DNA of 64,000 nucleotides from Acinetobacter sp. NIPH 2100 (GCF_000369805.1 NZ_KB850224.1:1792262-1856261), one strand, 5' to 3'. Shown: positions 1-9,589, counted from the stretch's first letter. The notes: generated from the sequence alone by a model not told the origin. Numbers and translations are program-made.

Positions 1-813
1 GATGTGAATTTTTCTGTGACCCAAAGTGTCTATGACGCGTTCTTTTATGAGCCGCGCTATCGTCCGAGTTTGGTACAAAAGGAACTGGTCGATGCAGGTG
101 CATGGGGACGAAAGTCGAAGCAAGGTTTCTATCACTACGATGCAAAAAATCAGTATTCGACTTTTCAGCCTCAAGCCATTACAGCTAAAGCCTTTCAGTC
201 AGATGTTCAGGTCAAAGGCGCATGGTTTCAGCTACCAATGCTACTCACACGTCTAGCGCTGAATTCTGGGACTGAAAATGAAGAAAATATCATTCAGATG
301 GATGATATTGATCTACGGTTAAGTCAGGGTGAATCTGCCAACCTGAACTATCTAAGCCGTAAAACGGTATTGATGGATTGGCATCATGATTTTTCAAAGG
401 CGCAAGCCGTAGTGCTGAGCCACAACCCGTTGTGTGAAGCCGATGATCTGGCAAAAGTTGAGGCATTTTTTGCTCAATATCAGATGCATGTGATTTGGAT
501 TACAGACCATCCTGCATTATTAACTTTACGTACTCTTGTGTTACTGATCAATGAAGCTAGTGAGGCTAGCCTGCACGGTATTGCTAGTATGGAAGATATT
601 GATAATGCCATGAGATATGGCGTCAATTATCCTAAGGGACCGTATCAATGGATGATGCAATTGGGTGCGCAGTATGTGTTGCAAACCCTCAATAACTTAT
701 ATGCCATTTATGGCGAAGAAAAATATCGTGCAAGTTTATATCTCAAGCAATACGTGGCACAGCAGCAAAACGTGACTGCCAACGATTCACAAGATTTAGC
801 AGCATTTGCATAA
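1..813 (+). CDS. paaH: 3-hydroxyacyl-CoA dehydrogenase, C-terminal part (PaaH type), 5'-truncated by the window
   Basis: The reading frame is open from base 1, so the gene starts upstream. The visible 270 residues fit the C-terminal half of a long PaaH: a 3HCDH-like segment around WGRKSKQGFYHY, then a second 3HCDH-like domain ending with MRYGVNYPKGPYQW, a motif typical of 3-hydroxyacyl-CoA dehydrogenases. In the phenylacetate pathway this enzyme oxidises 3-hydroxyadipyl-CoA to 3-oxoadipyl-CoA using NAD. It ends 12 nt before the thiolase gene that uses its product, as expected within the paa operon. The catalytic N-terminal Rossmann domain is outside the window and cannot be judged. Confidence 0.85.
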   Translation, partial: DVNFSVTQSVYDAFFYEPRYRPSLVQKELVDAGAWGRKSKQGFYHYDAKNQYSTFQPQAITAKAFQSDVQVKGAWFQLPMLLTRLALNSGTENEENIIQMDDIDLRLSQGESANLNYLSRKTVLMDWHHDFSKAQAVVLSHNPLCEADDLAKVEAFFAQYQMHVIWITDHPALLTLRTLVLLINEASEASLHGIASMEDIDNAMRYGVNYPKGPYQWMMQLGAQYVLQTLNNLYAIYGEEKYRASLYLKQYVAQQQNVTANDSQDLAAFA

Positions 814-825
814 GCAGGAGCGATC

Positions 826-2037
826 ATGGAAGACGTTTTAATTTGTGATTTTATTCGTACCCCGATTGGACGCTATGCAGGGTCACTCAGCTCGGTACGT
901 ACCGATGATCTTGCTGCATTGCCAATCAAACATTTAAAAGAAAAATATGCGCATCTGCCTTGGCAGGAGTTAGATGAAGTGTTTTTGGGCTGTGCCAATC
1001 AAGCGGGCGAAGATAACCGTAATGTGGCACGTATGGCAACTTTGTTGGCAGGATTACCAGAAGCAGTTCCTGCCATGACGGTGAATCGACTCTGTGCTTC
1101 GGGGTTGGATGCAGTGGGCTTGGCGGCACGTTCGATTAAATGTGGCGAATCACAATTTGTACTGGCGGGTGGTGTCGAGTCGATGAGTCGCGCGCCGTTT
1201 GTGCAGGCAAAGCCAACCGAAGCTTTTGGACGTAGTCCTGAGATTTTTGATACCACCATTGGCTGGCGCTTCATCAATAAAAACATGAAAACACAATATG
1301 GTACAGATAGCATGCCAGAAACGGCTGAACATGTAGCTGAAAAATATCAAATCAGCCGACAGGATCAGGATGCATTTGCGATTCGCAGCCAACAAAAAGT
1401 GGCTGCAGCACAACAAGCTGGTTTCTTTGATGAAGAAATTTTGCCAGTTGAACTTGTGGATCGTAAAAAGAACATCACAACTTTTGTCCAAGATGAGCAT
1501 CCTCGTGCGGATACCAGTCTGGATAGCTTGGCGAAATTGAAAGCCCCATTCCGTAAAGAGGGTGGTTCAGTCACGGCAGGGAATGCATCAGGTGTGAATG
1601 ATGGCTCAGCATGTGTTTTACTTACGAACCGCCAATTTGCTGATATACATGGTTTAAAACCATTGGCACGTGTGGTGGCGATTGCCAGTGCAGGGGTTGA
1701 ACCGAAATATATGGGCATTGGCCCAGTCCCTGCGGTGCAAAAACTGTTAAAACAGACGGGACTCAGTTTAGATCAAATGGATGTGATTGAGCTGAACGAA
1801 GCTTTTGCAGCCCAGTCGCTGGCGTGTATGCGTGAGTTAGGGCTCAAGGATGATGATACGCGTGTAAACCCAAATGGCGGTGCGATTGCACTGGGTCATC
1901 CTCTTGGTATGAGCGGAACGCGCTTAGTCATTACTGCCACCAGAGAATTAAAAAGACGTGGTGGTCAATATGCACTGTGCACCATGTGTGTGGGTGTAGG
2001 CCAAGGTGTGGCCCTGATTATAGAAAATTTAAATTAA
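826..2037 (+). CDS. paaJ: 3-oxoadipyl-CoA/3-oxo-5,6-dehydrosuberyl-CoA thiolase
   Basis: This 403-residue protein has the full thiolase signature. The nucleophilic Cys is near residue 90 ([10 protein letters not shown]), the catalytic His near 358 ([14 protein letters not shown]) and the second Cys near 388 (CMCVGVGQG precedes the end). Length is normal for the PaaJ/PcaF family. It cleaves 3-oxoadipyl-CoA to succinyl-CoA and acetyl-CoA in the last step of phenylacetate degradation. Position between paaH and paaK favours PaaJ over PcaF, which belongs to protocatechuate clusters; sequence alone does not separate the two. An AGGAG ribosome site lies just before the ATG. Confidence 0.92.
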   Translation: MEDVLICDFIRTPIGRYAGSLSSVRTDDLAALPIKHLKEKYAHLPWQELDEVFLGCANQAGEDNRNVARMATLLAGLPEAVPAMTVNRLCASGLDAVGLAARSIKCGESQFVLAGGVESMSRAPFVQAKPTEAFGRSPEIFDTTIGWRFINKNMKTQYGTDSMPETAEHVAEKYQISRQDQDAFAIRSQQKVAAAQQAGFFDEEILPVELVDRKKNITTFVQDEHPRADTSLDSLAKLKAPFRKEGGSVTAGNASGVNDGSACVLLTNRQFADIHGLKPLARVVAIASAGVEPKYMGIGPVPAVQKLLKQTGLSLDQMDVIELNEAFAAQSLACMRELGLKDDDTRVNPNGGAIALGHPLGMSGTRLVITATRELKRRGGQYALCTMCVGVGQGVALIIENLN

Positions 2038-2079
2038 TTTAGACGGTTCTTGTGAAATAACGACATAGGAGATACGGCA

Positions 2080-3369
2080 GTGGATAGCCAGATGATAGAA
2101 AATGTAGAAAAAATGACGCTAGCGGAATTGCGAGCACTTCAAACCAAACGGTTAAAAGAAACTTTGACGTATGTGTATGCCAATAGCCCGGTGTACAAGA
2201 AAAAATTTGATGATGCAGGTGTGCATCCAGATGATTTCGTGACACTGGATGATCTCGCCAAGTTTCCATTTACCACCAAACAGGATTTACGCGATAACTA
2301 TCCGTTTGGCATGTTTGCAGTGCCACAAGAACAGATTGTTCGTTTACATGCCTCGTCAGGCACCACAGGCAAACCAACCGTGGTCGGTTATACCCAAAAA
2401 GATATTCATACTTGGTCGGACATCGTGGCGCGTTGCCTGCGTATGGCGGGTTTGAGTGCCAAAGATATGATTCAGGTGGCTTATGGTTATGGCTTATTCA
2501 CAGGTGGTTTGGGTGCACATTATGGTGCTGAACGCTTAGGCGCAACTGTGATTCCGATGTCAGGTGGTCAGACAGAGAAACAGGTGCAACTGATTCAGGA
2601 CTTTAAACCAACAGCAATCATGGTCACGCCATCGTATTGTGTCAGCATTATTGAAAAACTCGAACAGCAGTTGGGTAGTGCGCGTAATACTTCGTTAAAG
2701 GTTGGTATTTTTGGTGCAGAACCGTGGTCAAAAGAGTTACGCCGTGAGATCGAAGAACGTCTTAATATCAAGGCACTCGATATTTATGGTCTATCTGAAA
2801 TTATGGGCCCAGGGGTTGCCATGCAATGTCTGAACGAAGGCGATGGTCTCACCATTTGGGAGGATCACTTCTATCCTGAAATCATTAACCCAGAAACAGG
2901 TGAAGTATGTCAGGATGGGGAGTTGGGCGAATTGGTTTTCACCACCATTAGCAAAGAAGGTCTACCAATTATTCGTTATCGTACCCGTGATTTAACCCGA
3001 TTACTGGCGGGCCAGAATCTTGCCATGCGCCGTATGGATAAGATCGTCGGGCGTAGTGATGATATGCTGATCATTCGTGGTGTGAATGTATTTCCAACTC
3101 AGATTGAAGAACAAATTCTTCAAGTGCCAAGTTTGGTGCCGAATTATGAAATTCTGGTGGCAAAAAAAGGACACATGGATACTTTGCATATCCGTACCGA
3201 AATGTGCCATAACTGTGATAAGCAGGCGCAGCAACTGGCTCAGCAGTTGATGCAGCGAATTAAAACCATGATTGGTATTTCAGTGACGGTAGAAGTGGTG
3301 AATGAATTAACCTTGCCACGCTCTGAAGGGAAAGCAAAACGCGTTATCGATATGCGTCAGATTGCTTAA
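2080..3369 (+). CDS. paaK: phenylacetate-CoA ligase
   Basis: This 429-residue AMP-forming ligase activates phenylacetate to phenylacetyl-CoA, the entry step of the pathway. The ATP/AMP-binding loop SSGTTGKPTVVGYT is at residues 92-105, YGLSE lies near the middle, and the C-terminal subdomain contains the RSDDMLIIRGVN hinge typical of PaaK. Translation begins at GTG with AGGAGA 7 nt upstream; no ATG lies in a better place. It follows the thiolase by 42 nt on the same strand and so is probably the last catabolic gene of the operon. Confidence 0.95.
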   Translation: MDSQMIENVEKMTLAELRALQTKRLKETLTYVYANSPVYKKKFDDAGVHPDDFVTLDDLAKFPFTTKQDLRDNYPFGMFAVPQEQIVRLHASSGTTGKPTVVGYTQKDIHTWSDIVARCLRMAGLSAKDMIQVAYGYGLFTGGLGAHYGAERLGATVIPMSGGQTEKQVQLIQDFKPTAIMVTPSYCVSIIEKLEQQLGSARNTSLKVGIFGAEPWSKELRREIEERLNIKALDIYGLSEIMGPGVAMQCLNEGDGLTIWEDHFYPEIINPETGEVCQDGELGELVFTTISKEGLPIIRYRTRDLTRLLAGQNLAMRRMDKIVGRSDDMLIIRGVNVFPTQIEEQILQVPSLVPNYEILVAKKGHMDTLHIRTEMCHNCDKQAQQLAQQLMQRIKTMIGISVTVEVVNELTLPRSEGKAKRVIDMRQIA

Positions 3370-3379
3370 CATTATGATC

Positions 3380-3408
3380 ATTCAGGGTATAGAATCTATA
3401 TCCTGAAT
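3380..3408. repeat. inverted repeat between paaK and paaX
   Basis: Two 12-bp arms, ATTCAGGGTATA and TATATCCTGAAT, are complementary with one mismatch around a 5-nt loop. There is no T-run, so it is a weak candidate for an intrinsic terminator. It lies 21 nt before the paaX start and could be an mRNA-processing hairpin or a protein-binding palindrome. It does not resemble the PaaX operator known from E. coli. Confidence 0.5.
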
Positions 3409-3428
3409 CTAAACGCCAAGATAAAAGT

Positions 3429-4388
3429 ATGAGTGCAAAGCTACAGCAAATTATTGATTCGATTATTCAGAATGAGACCTTAAGTGGGACATCGCTCATT
3501 TCAACCATTTTTGGTGATTCGGTGCTGCATCGTGGTGGCAATATCAGCCTTGCCAGCTTGATTCAGTTGCTGGAGCTGTTTGAATTTAATGATCGTGCTG
3601 TACGGACTTCGGTTTTTCGGCTGGTTAAAAATGATTGGTTAGATTCAGACAAGATCGGCAGAACCAGTTTTTATCGTATTACCGATGCCAGTCGAGCAAA
3701 ATATTTGCAGGCAGAACAACGGATTTATAATGATCAGATGAAAGAATGGGATCATTCTTGGGATCTTATTCTGATGTCGAGTTTGGATACTGACAATAAA
3801 GCATCTTTGAGAAAAGAACTGGAATGGCTCGGCTTTGCCAATATTTCTACCAATTTGATGGCTTATCCAGGTTCTAATCGGCTGCAATTGCAAAAGTTGC
3901 TGGTTGATCTGAATATGAGTGAACAAGTGGTTGTGTTTAAGGCAGAGACCTTGCAGCTATTTAATAACTCAACTGAAACCATTAGCCGTATGTTAGAGAC
4001 TAACTGGCCGATTGATGAGTTGCGCCAACGTTATTTACAATTTTTGGATATGTTTCGCGAAATCGGAGCAATTCTGATGCAGGACGATGAGAGCATCGAA
4101 CCAGTTCAAGCCTTTCAGATTCGTACTTTACTGATTCATTATTATCGTCGGATCTTGCTTAAAGATCCTGCTTTGCCATTAGAATTGTTGTCAGCAGATT
4201 GGCCTGCAATCAATGCCCGTACTTTATCCATGAATATTTATAAGAAAGTCTTTGAGGCTGCGGATGACTATTTCCTGTCAGTTGCTGCCACATCCGAAGG
4301 GCCTATGCCAAATGCAACCGCACATTTTTGGCGTCGCTTTGGCGGCCTGAATCAAAACACTGAGAGAATGAATGATGCCTTGTTATAG
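3429..4388 (+). CDS. paaX: phenylacetate degradation repressor PaaX
   Basis: This 319-residue PaaX-family regulator represses paa genes until phenylacetyl-CoA binds. The N-terminal winged helix reads through the characteristic FEFNDRAVRTSVFRL segment (residues about 57-71). It is followed by the PaaX central domain (GRTSFYRIT, WDHSWDL) and the C-terminal domain (TLLIHYYRRILLKDPALP). Length matches the family. It is transcribed with the paa genes and its 3' end overlaps paaY by 17 bp, implying translational coupling. The Shine-Dalgarno before the ATG is weak. Confidence 0.93.
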   Translation: MSAKLQQIIDSIIQNETLSGTSLISTIFGDSVLHRGGNISLASLIQLLELFEFNDRAVRTSVFRLVKNDWLDSDKIGRTSFYRITDASRAKYLQAEQRIYNDQMKEWDHSWDLILMSSLDTDNKASLRKELEWLGFANISTNLMAYPGSNRLQLQKLLVDLNMSEQVVVFKAETLQLFNNSTETISRMLETNWPIDELRQRYLQFLDMFREIGAILMQDDESIEPVQAFQIRTLLIHYYRRILLKDPALPLELLSADWPAINARTLSMNIYKKVFEAADDYFLSVAATSEGPMPNATAHFWRRFGGLNQNTERMNDALL

Positions 4389-4980
4389 TATTGATGGTGT
4401 GATTCCCGTTGTTCATCCTAGTGCATTTGTTCATCCTACTGCCGTTTTAATTGGCGATGTGATTATTGAAGCAGGGGTTTATATTGGGCCATTTGCGTCA
4501 CTGCGTGCTGATTTTGGCCGTATTCATATCAAAGAAAATGCCAATGTACAGGACAGCTGCATCATTCACGGTTTTCCACAAAGTGTCACGCTGGTTGAGG
4601 AAATGGGACATATTGGTCATGCTGCGACGTTGCATGGTTGTCGTATCGGTAAAAATGTCTTGATTGGTATGAACAGTGTCATACTGGATTATGCTGAAAT
4701 TGGTGAAAATACCATTATTGGTGCCAATAGCTTGGTGAAAACCAAAGATAAAATTCCTGCCAATGTTCTGGCTTTAGGCAGCCCAGCCAAAGTTGCCAGA
4801 GAGCTTTCAGAGCAAGAACGGCACTGGAAAATAAAAGGTACGCAAGAATATGTGCAGTTGGCACAGCGTTGTTTAAGCACAATGATAGAAGTTACACCAT
4901 TAGCAGAAGAATCTGCTGAACGGAAGACCTATCAGGACTTTCAGGCAGATCATCAGATTAAACCATCAAGCGTATCATAA
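4372..4980 (+). CDS. paaY: PaaY, hexapeptide-repeat protein of the phenylacetate cluster
   Basis: This 202-residue left-handed beta-helix protein is built from hexapeptide turns (IGDVII, IGPFAS, IGKNVL, IGENTI). Its gamma-class carbonic-anhydrase-like metal ligands include the His residues in IIHGFP and HIGHAATLHGC. Family members called PaaY have thioesterase activity toward ring-opened CoA intermediates and are thought to relieve CoA trapping. The start overlaps the end of paaX in another frame, with GAGAG upstream. PaaX-PaaY adjacency is conserved in many phenylacetate degraders and supports the assignment. Confidence 0.9.
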   Translation: MMPCYSIDGVIPVVHPSAFVHPTAVLIGDVIIEAGVYIGPFASLRADFGRIHIKENANVQDSCIIHGFPQSVTLVEEMGHIGHAATLHGCRIGKNVLIGMNSVILDYAEIGENTIIGANSLVKTKDKIPANVLALGSPAKVARELSEQERHWKIKGTQEYVQLAQRCLSTMIEVTPLAEESAERKTYQDFQADHQIKPSSVS

Positions 4981-5068
4981 GATCCGTATCTAGCAATTTC
5001 CACAACAAATTTCGCTTATCGATTACATTATCGTGTCGTTATTTCATCTCTAAAGCAACCCATGTATT

Positions 5069-6892
5069 ATGGTGAATGACTCTTTTATTTTGGATATGCT
5101 CATGGATGGTTTATCTAAATTTTCTTGGGAAAATATCAAGCATCATTTTTATAATACTGGAGAGTTTCCCCACATTTTGGAAGAACATACTCCAATTGTG
5201 CAAGCATGGGAACAATCTCGGCAAGCGGGTTTGAGCCCTGATTTCAAATTAACGGCCTTAAAAGAGTTCCCTTTAGAAAGTTTGTCATTCGAAGATGAAT
5301 GGTTAGCGCGACTTGCAGAACCCGTGTTAAGTGACATTTGGCGTTTGTTTGGTCAGCAGGATGTAAGCGTATTTCTCATCAATTCAAATTCCAAGATTAT
5401 TGCAGAGAAGCACAACCCAAATTTAGATCATCAATATCATTTTTTACAAACAGGGCGTGTTATTGATCCGACCGTTTTTGGAGCAATTGCGCCGACCTGT
5501 AGTGTAATGTCGAAACAACCAATGATCATGACGGGTCATCAGCATTATTTGAATGAATTCTCTGGTTTTTCCTGTGCTTCCGTTCCTGTATTTAATGGGA
5601 TGGGGGATGTACTTGGGGCATTTGATATCACATCAAGACAAGGACTATTGGCAAGTAACTGGCTCAGACATTTGTTATATCAAAGTTATATATTAGAAAA
5701 TAAAACCATATTCTCTACACTTCAACCAAATCATCGCTTATTACATTTTCAGCACTCTCAGGATTTACTTGATAATGCCTATACGGGGTTAATTGTTTTA
5801 GATGAGCAGGACCAAATTATAAAAGCCAATCAAATGGCGCTGAAATTACTGAATTGTTCTATTGAATCTTTGCGCTATAAGAATATTGCTGATTTTTTGA
5901 GCTGTAGTCATCTATCTTCAAATCATGCAAAAGATTTTTTCCTGATTCAAAGTATCGATCATGCATTTTTTTATGCCAAGTTAAAAACTTTTGTTATTCC
6001 AACGCGTGATAACATCCCAAAGGTTCATACAATATTAGATCAAGCGTTGAGAGCCTTGCAAGCCGAGATACCTGTTCTCATTACAGGCGAGACTGGAACT
6101 GGAAAAGATCATTTTGCTCAGCAATTACATAAAAAATTAGATGCTAATTTACCCTTTATTTCAATTAACTGTGGTGCAATTCCAGAACATTTAATGGAAG
6201 CAGAATTATTTGGTTATGAAGGTGGGGCTTTTACTGGAGCTAAAAAGCAGGGTGAAAAAGGACTGATTGAATTGGCTGATCAAGGAATTTTATTCTTGGA
6301 TGAAATTGGCGATCTCCCTTTACATTTACAAGTCAAAATACTCAGAGTGTTACAAGATCAACAATTTTATCGGGTTGGTGGACGTAGACCAATTCGTTCT
6401 GCGTTTAAATTGTTGTGTGCAACTCACCAAGATTTAACTGGAAAGATAGAACAACAGGCGTTTCGTAGTGATCTGTATTACCGTATTCGAGGTTTTGAAG
6501 TTCATCTGGAACCGTTACGTTCTAGGGCTGATCGACACAGCATATTTCATTCGATACTTCATCAGTTTGGGATATTTAATTGGTCATCTCAAGTTGAACA
6601 ACAATTTAATACGTATACATGGCCAGGCAATATTCGTGAATTGATGCACATCGTAAAGCTTGCAGCAGCATTCAACGAAAATGAAATCTTGGATAAGCTA
6701 CCGTTACCAGATTTGGATGTACTTGCATCTCAGGAGAGTGAACGAAGCACGTTTTCTACCAAAACTGATCTAAATATCCTCACTAAACAGTTAATTATGC
6801 AGGTTTTGAATGAAGAAAAAGGCAATATTGCCAAAACTGCTAAACGCTTAAAAATATCAAGAACTACAGTGTATAAATATCTGGATAGTTAA
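5069..6892 (+). CDS. sigma-54-dependent activator, AcoR-like; probable regulator of the benzyl alcohol genes (AreR-like)
   Basis: This 607-residue enhancer-binding protein has a GAF-like sensory region (about 60-210), a short PAS-like segment near 230-280, and an AAA+ domain with Walker A GETGTGK near residue 340. The sigma-54-contacting GAFTGA loop is near 386, with Walker B FLDEIGD after it. The C-terminus is a Fis-type helix-turn-helix (GNIAKTAKRLKISRTTVYKYL). It sits upstream of the outer-membrane channel and the aldehyde and alcohol dehydrogenases on the same strand. A -24/-12 promoter and a perfect inverted repeat lie in between. In A. baylyi the areCBA genes have an adjacent regulator of this class; I infer the same role but cannot verify the inducer. 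Confidence 0.85.
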   Translation: MVNDSFILDMLMDGLSKFSWENIKHHFYNTGEFPHILEEHTPIVQAWEQSRQAGLSPDFKLTALKEFPLESLSFEDEWLARLAEPVLSDIWRLFGQQDVSVFLINSNSKIIAEKHNPNLDHQYHFLQTGRVIDPTVFGAIAPTCSVMSKQPMIMTGHQHYLNEFSGFSCASVPVFNGMGDVLGAFDITSRQGLLASNWLRHLLYQSYILENKTIFSTLQPNHRLLHFQHSQDLLDNAYTGLIVLDEQDQIIKANQMALKLLNCSIESLRYKNIADFLSCSHLSSNHAKDFFLIQSIDHAFFYAKLKTFVIPTRDNIPKVHTILDQALRALQAEIPVLITGETGTGKDHFAQQLHKKLDANLPFISINCGAIPEHLMEAELFGYEGGAFTGAKKQGEKGLIELADQGILFLDEIGDLPLHLQVKILRVLQDQQFYRVGGRRPIRSAFKLLCATHQDLTGKIEQQAFRSDLYYRIRGFEVHLEPLRSRADRHSIFHSILHQFGIFNWSSQVEQQFNTYTWPGNIRELMHIVKLAAAFNENEILDKLPLPDLDVLASQESERSTFSTKTDLNILTKQLIMQVLNEEKGNIAKTAKRLKISRTTVYKYLDS

Positions 6893-6913
6893 TTTTTTTA
6901 TTCTGTTCGTCAA

Positions 6914-6950
6914 AAAAAGCGGTTGTCCATAATCTGGACAGCCGCTTTTT
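6914..6950 (+). terminator. intrinsic terminator of the sigma-54 activator gene
   Basis: An AAAAAGCGG arm pairs with CCGCTTTTT, enclosing TGTCC/GGACA pairing and ending in a T-run. It lies about 20 nt after the stop codon. Its upper stem contains the first copy of the 17-bp putative activator site, so one sequence appears to serve both purposes. Confidence 0.8.
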
Positions 6951-6970
6951 CTATGTCCAGATTATGGACA
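6924..6970. promoter_or_regulatory. candidate upstream activator site, two 17-bp copies in inverse orientation
   Basis: TGTCCATAATCTGGACA (6924-6940) and TGTCCAGATTATGGACA (6954-6970) are exact reverse complements of each other. Each is itself a TGTCC-N7-GGACA dyad. They are spaced 30 bp start to start, near three helical turns, and sit about 55-100 bp upstream of the -24/-12 promoter, as expected for an enhancer bound by a dimeric activator. The AcoR-like protein encoded next door is the obvious candidate. Confidence 0.7.
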
Positions 6971-7020
6971 TATTTTTCCGGCTAAAAATCTCAATCACAT
7001 GATTTTATTGATTTATTTTT

Positions 7021-7038
7021 TTGGCATGTTTGCTGCAA
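7021..7038 (+). promoter_or_regulatory. sigma-54 (-24/-12) promoter
   Basis: TTGGCATGTTTGCTGCAA shows the invariant GG and GC dinucleotides separated by 10 bp (7023-7024 and 7035-7036). The -12 box is slightly off consensus (CTGCA for TTGCA). It lies about 120 bp before the channel gene and downstream of the paired activator sites, so it should drive the channel-areC-areB operon. Confidence 0.75.
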
Positions 7039-7158
7039 TTCTGTTGTAGCTAGTTTGTAGATTTGCATATTTCACTAACCAGCATAGGACGGCCAGACCA
7101 AGCAATTTTGAATTGTTGAAATGGCTTAAAAGGACAATGAAAAGATAAGGAACACTTT

Positions 7159-8040
7159 ATGAATTACATGAGAAGAAATACAGTCATTTTATTATTAAAC
7201 GGTTTTTTAATTCATCATGCTTATGCAGTTGATGTCAATGTTGGAGATTATACCGCTTTGCCTAAGGGCAGTAATGTTGGGGTTTTTTATTACCAACACG
7301 GTGAAATGGATGGATATTATCAAAATGGAAACAAGACTGAAGCGAAGTCTAGATCAGATATTGGAATAGCACGATTTATTCATTACACCGATATCGCTGG
7401 TATGCGTGCAACACCACAAATTATCATTCCATTCGGATCTGTTAGAAATACCCATATTGCTGGTCATGCTTTAAATGATGCATCTGGTTTTGCTGACCCA
7501 ATTATTGCTTCAGCATTCTGGTTGATCAATCAGCCAGAAAAAGGTTTATCTGGGCGTTATCTTGCATTAACACCATTTATATATTTACCAATTGGTCAAT
7601 ATAATAAACATGAAGCTGTTAATCTGGGAGAAAACCGGTTTAAATTTGATCTACAAATGGCTTGGGTACAGCCTATCTATAACAAGCTCGCATTTGAGTT
7701 CTATCAGGATGCAATCTGGTATGGCGACAACGACGAAGCGGGTAATGGTAACCAGACACTGGAACAAGATACGAGTTATCAAACTCAGGTCAATCTGCGC
7801 TATGACTTCAATCAACTGCAAAGAGTAGCATTTGGTTATGCTGCAAATTATGGGGGAAATCAATCTTTAGATGGTATTGATCTTCATCAAGATATGAAAA
7901 AGCAACAGCTGCGTTTGGAATATCAGCAGATGATTAACCCGAAAACGCAGATTAGTGCTCAAGTCATTTCTGATACACAAGTAGAAAGTGGGTTTAAAAA
8001 AGATTTAGGGTTAAATATAAGACTTTTCTACATTTTTTAA
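7159..8040 (+). CDS. outer-membrane channel of the phenol-degradation MetA-like family
   Basis: This 293-residue protein has a signal peptide ending near HHAYA-VD. A beta-rich body follows, with alternating aromatic/glycine patterns and a C-terminal strand ending LNIRLFYIF, as in outer-membrane barrels. It resembles the putative transporters found in aromatic-degradation operons (Phenol_MetA_deg type). It is first in the sigma-54-controlled operon, with AAGGA ahead of the ATG, and presumably admits the aromatic alcohol or ester substrate. Substrate specificity is inferred only from neighbours. Confidence 0.75.
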   Translation: MNYMRRNTVILLLNGFLIHHAYAVDVNVGDYTALPKGSNVGVFYYQHGEMDGYYQNGNKTEAKSRSDIGIARFIHYTDIAGMRATPQIIIPFGSVRNTHIAGHALNDASGFADPIIASAFWLINQPEKGLSGRYLALTPFIYLPIGQYNKHEAVNLGENRFKFDLQMAWVQPIYNKLAFEFYQDAIWYGDNDEAGNGNQTLEQDTSYQTQVNLRYDFNQLQRVAFGYAANYGGNQSLDGIDLHQDMKKQQLRLEYQQMINPKTQISAQVISDTQVESGFKKDLGLNIRLFYIF

Positions 8041-8134
8041 TTAGAAATATTGGCAAAAAATTGCAGGTGTGATTTTAGGCGGTAAATTAGCTTAAAAATA
8101 AACGTATTTATTCAGTAAACACAACGAGGTTCAT

Positions 8135-9589
8135 ATGTCTATTTTAACAAAAGAAATTTGGGATCAAAAATTATTTCGTGGTGCATGGCAATTGGCCAAA
8201 AACGGTTATCAAGTGGTTGAAGTCGCGACAGGCGAATCTTTAGGTCAGATCGGTTATGCATCTGCGATAGATGTGGTTGATGCGGCGCAGCAAGCCAAGG
8301 TTGCACAAAAGCAATGGTGGGCATTGAGTTACCAAGAACGTCAGGCTGTGTTTGAACGGGCAGTCCAGATTCTGACAGAACATCAGGCCGAAATCATTGA
8401 GTGGTTGGTAAAAGAAAGTGGTTCGTTACAGCTCAAAGCAGGATTTGAGGTCAATATCTCGATTCAAGTATTAAAAAATTGCATTGGTTTACCTGCCGCA
8501 GATCAGGGGGCCTTGTTGCCAACTGCAACAGGAAAACTGAGTCTGGCCAAGCGAGTTCCTTTGGGTGTGGTTGGTGTGATTTCGCCATTTAATTTCCCGC
8601 TTTATCTTGCGTTGCGTGCGGTTGCTCCTGCCTTAGCCCTAGGCAATGCTGTGGTACTGAAACCCGATGAGCGAACCGCAGTTTGTAGTGGTTATTCAAT
8701 TGCCAGAATTTTTGAATTGGCAGGTTTACCTCAGGGGCTGCTGCATGTACTACCTGGTGGTGCAGAAGTGGGTGAGGCACTGACATTGGACAAAAATATT
8801 GCCAGTATCCAATTTACTGGTTCAACTCATGTTGGTCGTATTGTAGGTGCCAATGCAGCTAAAACGCTGAAAAAAGTATCGCTTGAATTAGGTGGAAAAA
8901 ACTCACTCATTGTTCTGGATGATGCAGATATTGAATTGGCGGCTGAGAATATTGCTTGGGGAGCTTTTTTACATTCAGGTCAAATTTGTATGACTTCTGG
9001 GAAAATCTTGATTCAGGAAAAGATTTATCAGCAAGTTAAACAGCGCGTTATTGAAAAGGTAAAGAATTTTGTGGTGGGTAATCCTTTAAATACTGATGTT
9101 ACGATTGGTCCTCTGATAAATGCCAAGCAATCGCAACGTGTTGAACAGTTGGTGAAGGATGCGATTGCGCACGGTGCAAAACTGGAAGTAGGTGGGCAGG
9201 CAAATGGCGTATTCTTTGAGCCAACGGTATTGGCTGATGTAAAGCAAGACAATCCGATTTTTTCAGAAGAAATTTTTGGCCCAGTCGCCGTTCTGATTCC
9301 TTTTTCAACAGATGAACAAGCCATTGAACTTGCAAATGACGGTGATTATGGGCTTTCTGCGGGGATTATCACCGCCAATGTTGGTCGCGCCATACAGCTT
9401 GGGCAACAACTCAATGTCGGTCTATTGCATATTAATGATCAAACTGTAAATGATGAAACCGTCAATCCATTTGGTGGGTTTGGCGCTTCAGGCAATGGTA
9501 CGCGGATTGGCGGACCTGCAAATGCAGATGAGTTTACCCAATGGCAATGGATGACGATTCAGGTGCAAGCACCACATTACCCATTCTAA
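8135..9589 (+). CDS. areC: benzaldehyde dehydrogenase (NAD), AreC/XylC type
   Basis: This 484-residue aldehyde dehydrogenase is the same length as Acinetobacter XylC/AreC. It carries the NAD-binding FTGSTHVGR, the general-base Glu in LELGGKNS and the catalytic Cys in GQICMTSG (about residue 286). It oxidises benzaldehyde, or substituted benzaldehydes, to benzoates. It lies 34 nt before the aryl-alcohol dehydrogenase that would supply its substrate. An ACGAGG ribosome site precedes the ATG. Precise substrate is inferred from context; the family also includes vanillin and other aryl-aldehyde enzymes. Confidence 0.85.
   Translation: MSILTKEIWDQKLFRGAWQLAKNGYQVVEVATGESLGQIGYASAIDVVDAAQQAKVAQKQWWALSYQERQAVFERAVQILTEHQAEIIEWLVKESGSLQLKAGFEVNISIQVLKNCIGLPAADQGALLPTATGKLSLAKRVPLGVVGVISPFNFPLYLALRAVAPALALGNAVVLKPDERTAVCSGYSIARIFELAGLPQGLLHVLPGGAEVGEALTLDKNIASIQFTGSTHVGRIVGANAAKTLKKVSLELGGKNSLIVLDDADIELAAENIAWGAFLHSGQICMTSGKILIQEKIYQQVKQRVIEKVKNFVVGNPLNTDVTIGPLINAKQSQRVEQLVKDAIAHGAKLEVGGQANGVFFEPTVLADVKQDNPIFSEEIFGPVAVLIPFSTDEQAIELANDGDYGLSAGIITANVGRAIQLGQQLNVGLLHINDQTVNDETVNPFGGFGASGNGTRIGGPANADEFTQWQWMTIQVQAPHYPF

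Noticed and set aside
1365..1718. 117-codon minus-strand frame inside the thiolase gene
   Set aside because: Mirror of conserved thiolase codons; composition is not protein-like.
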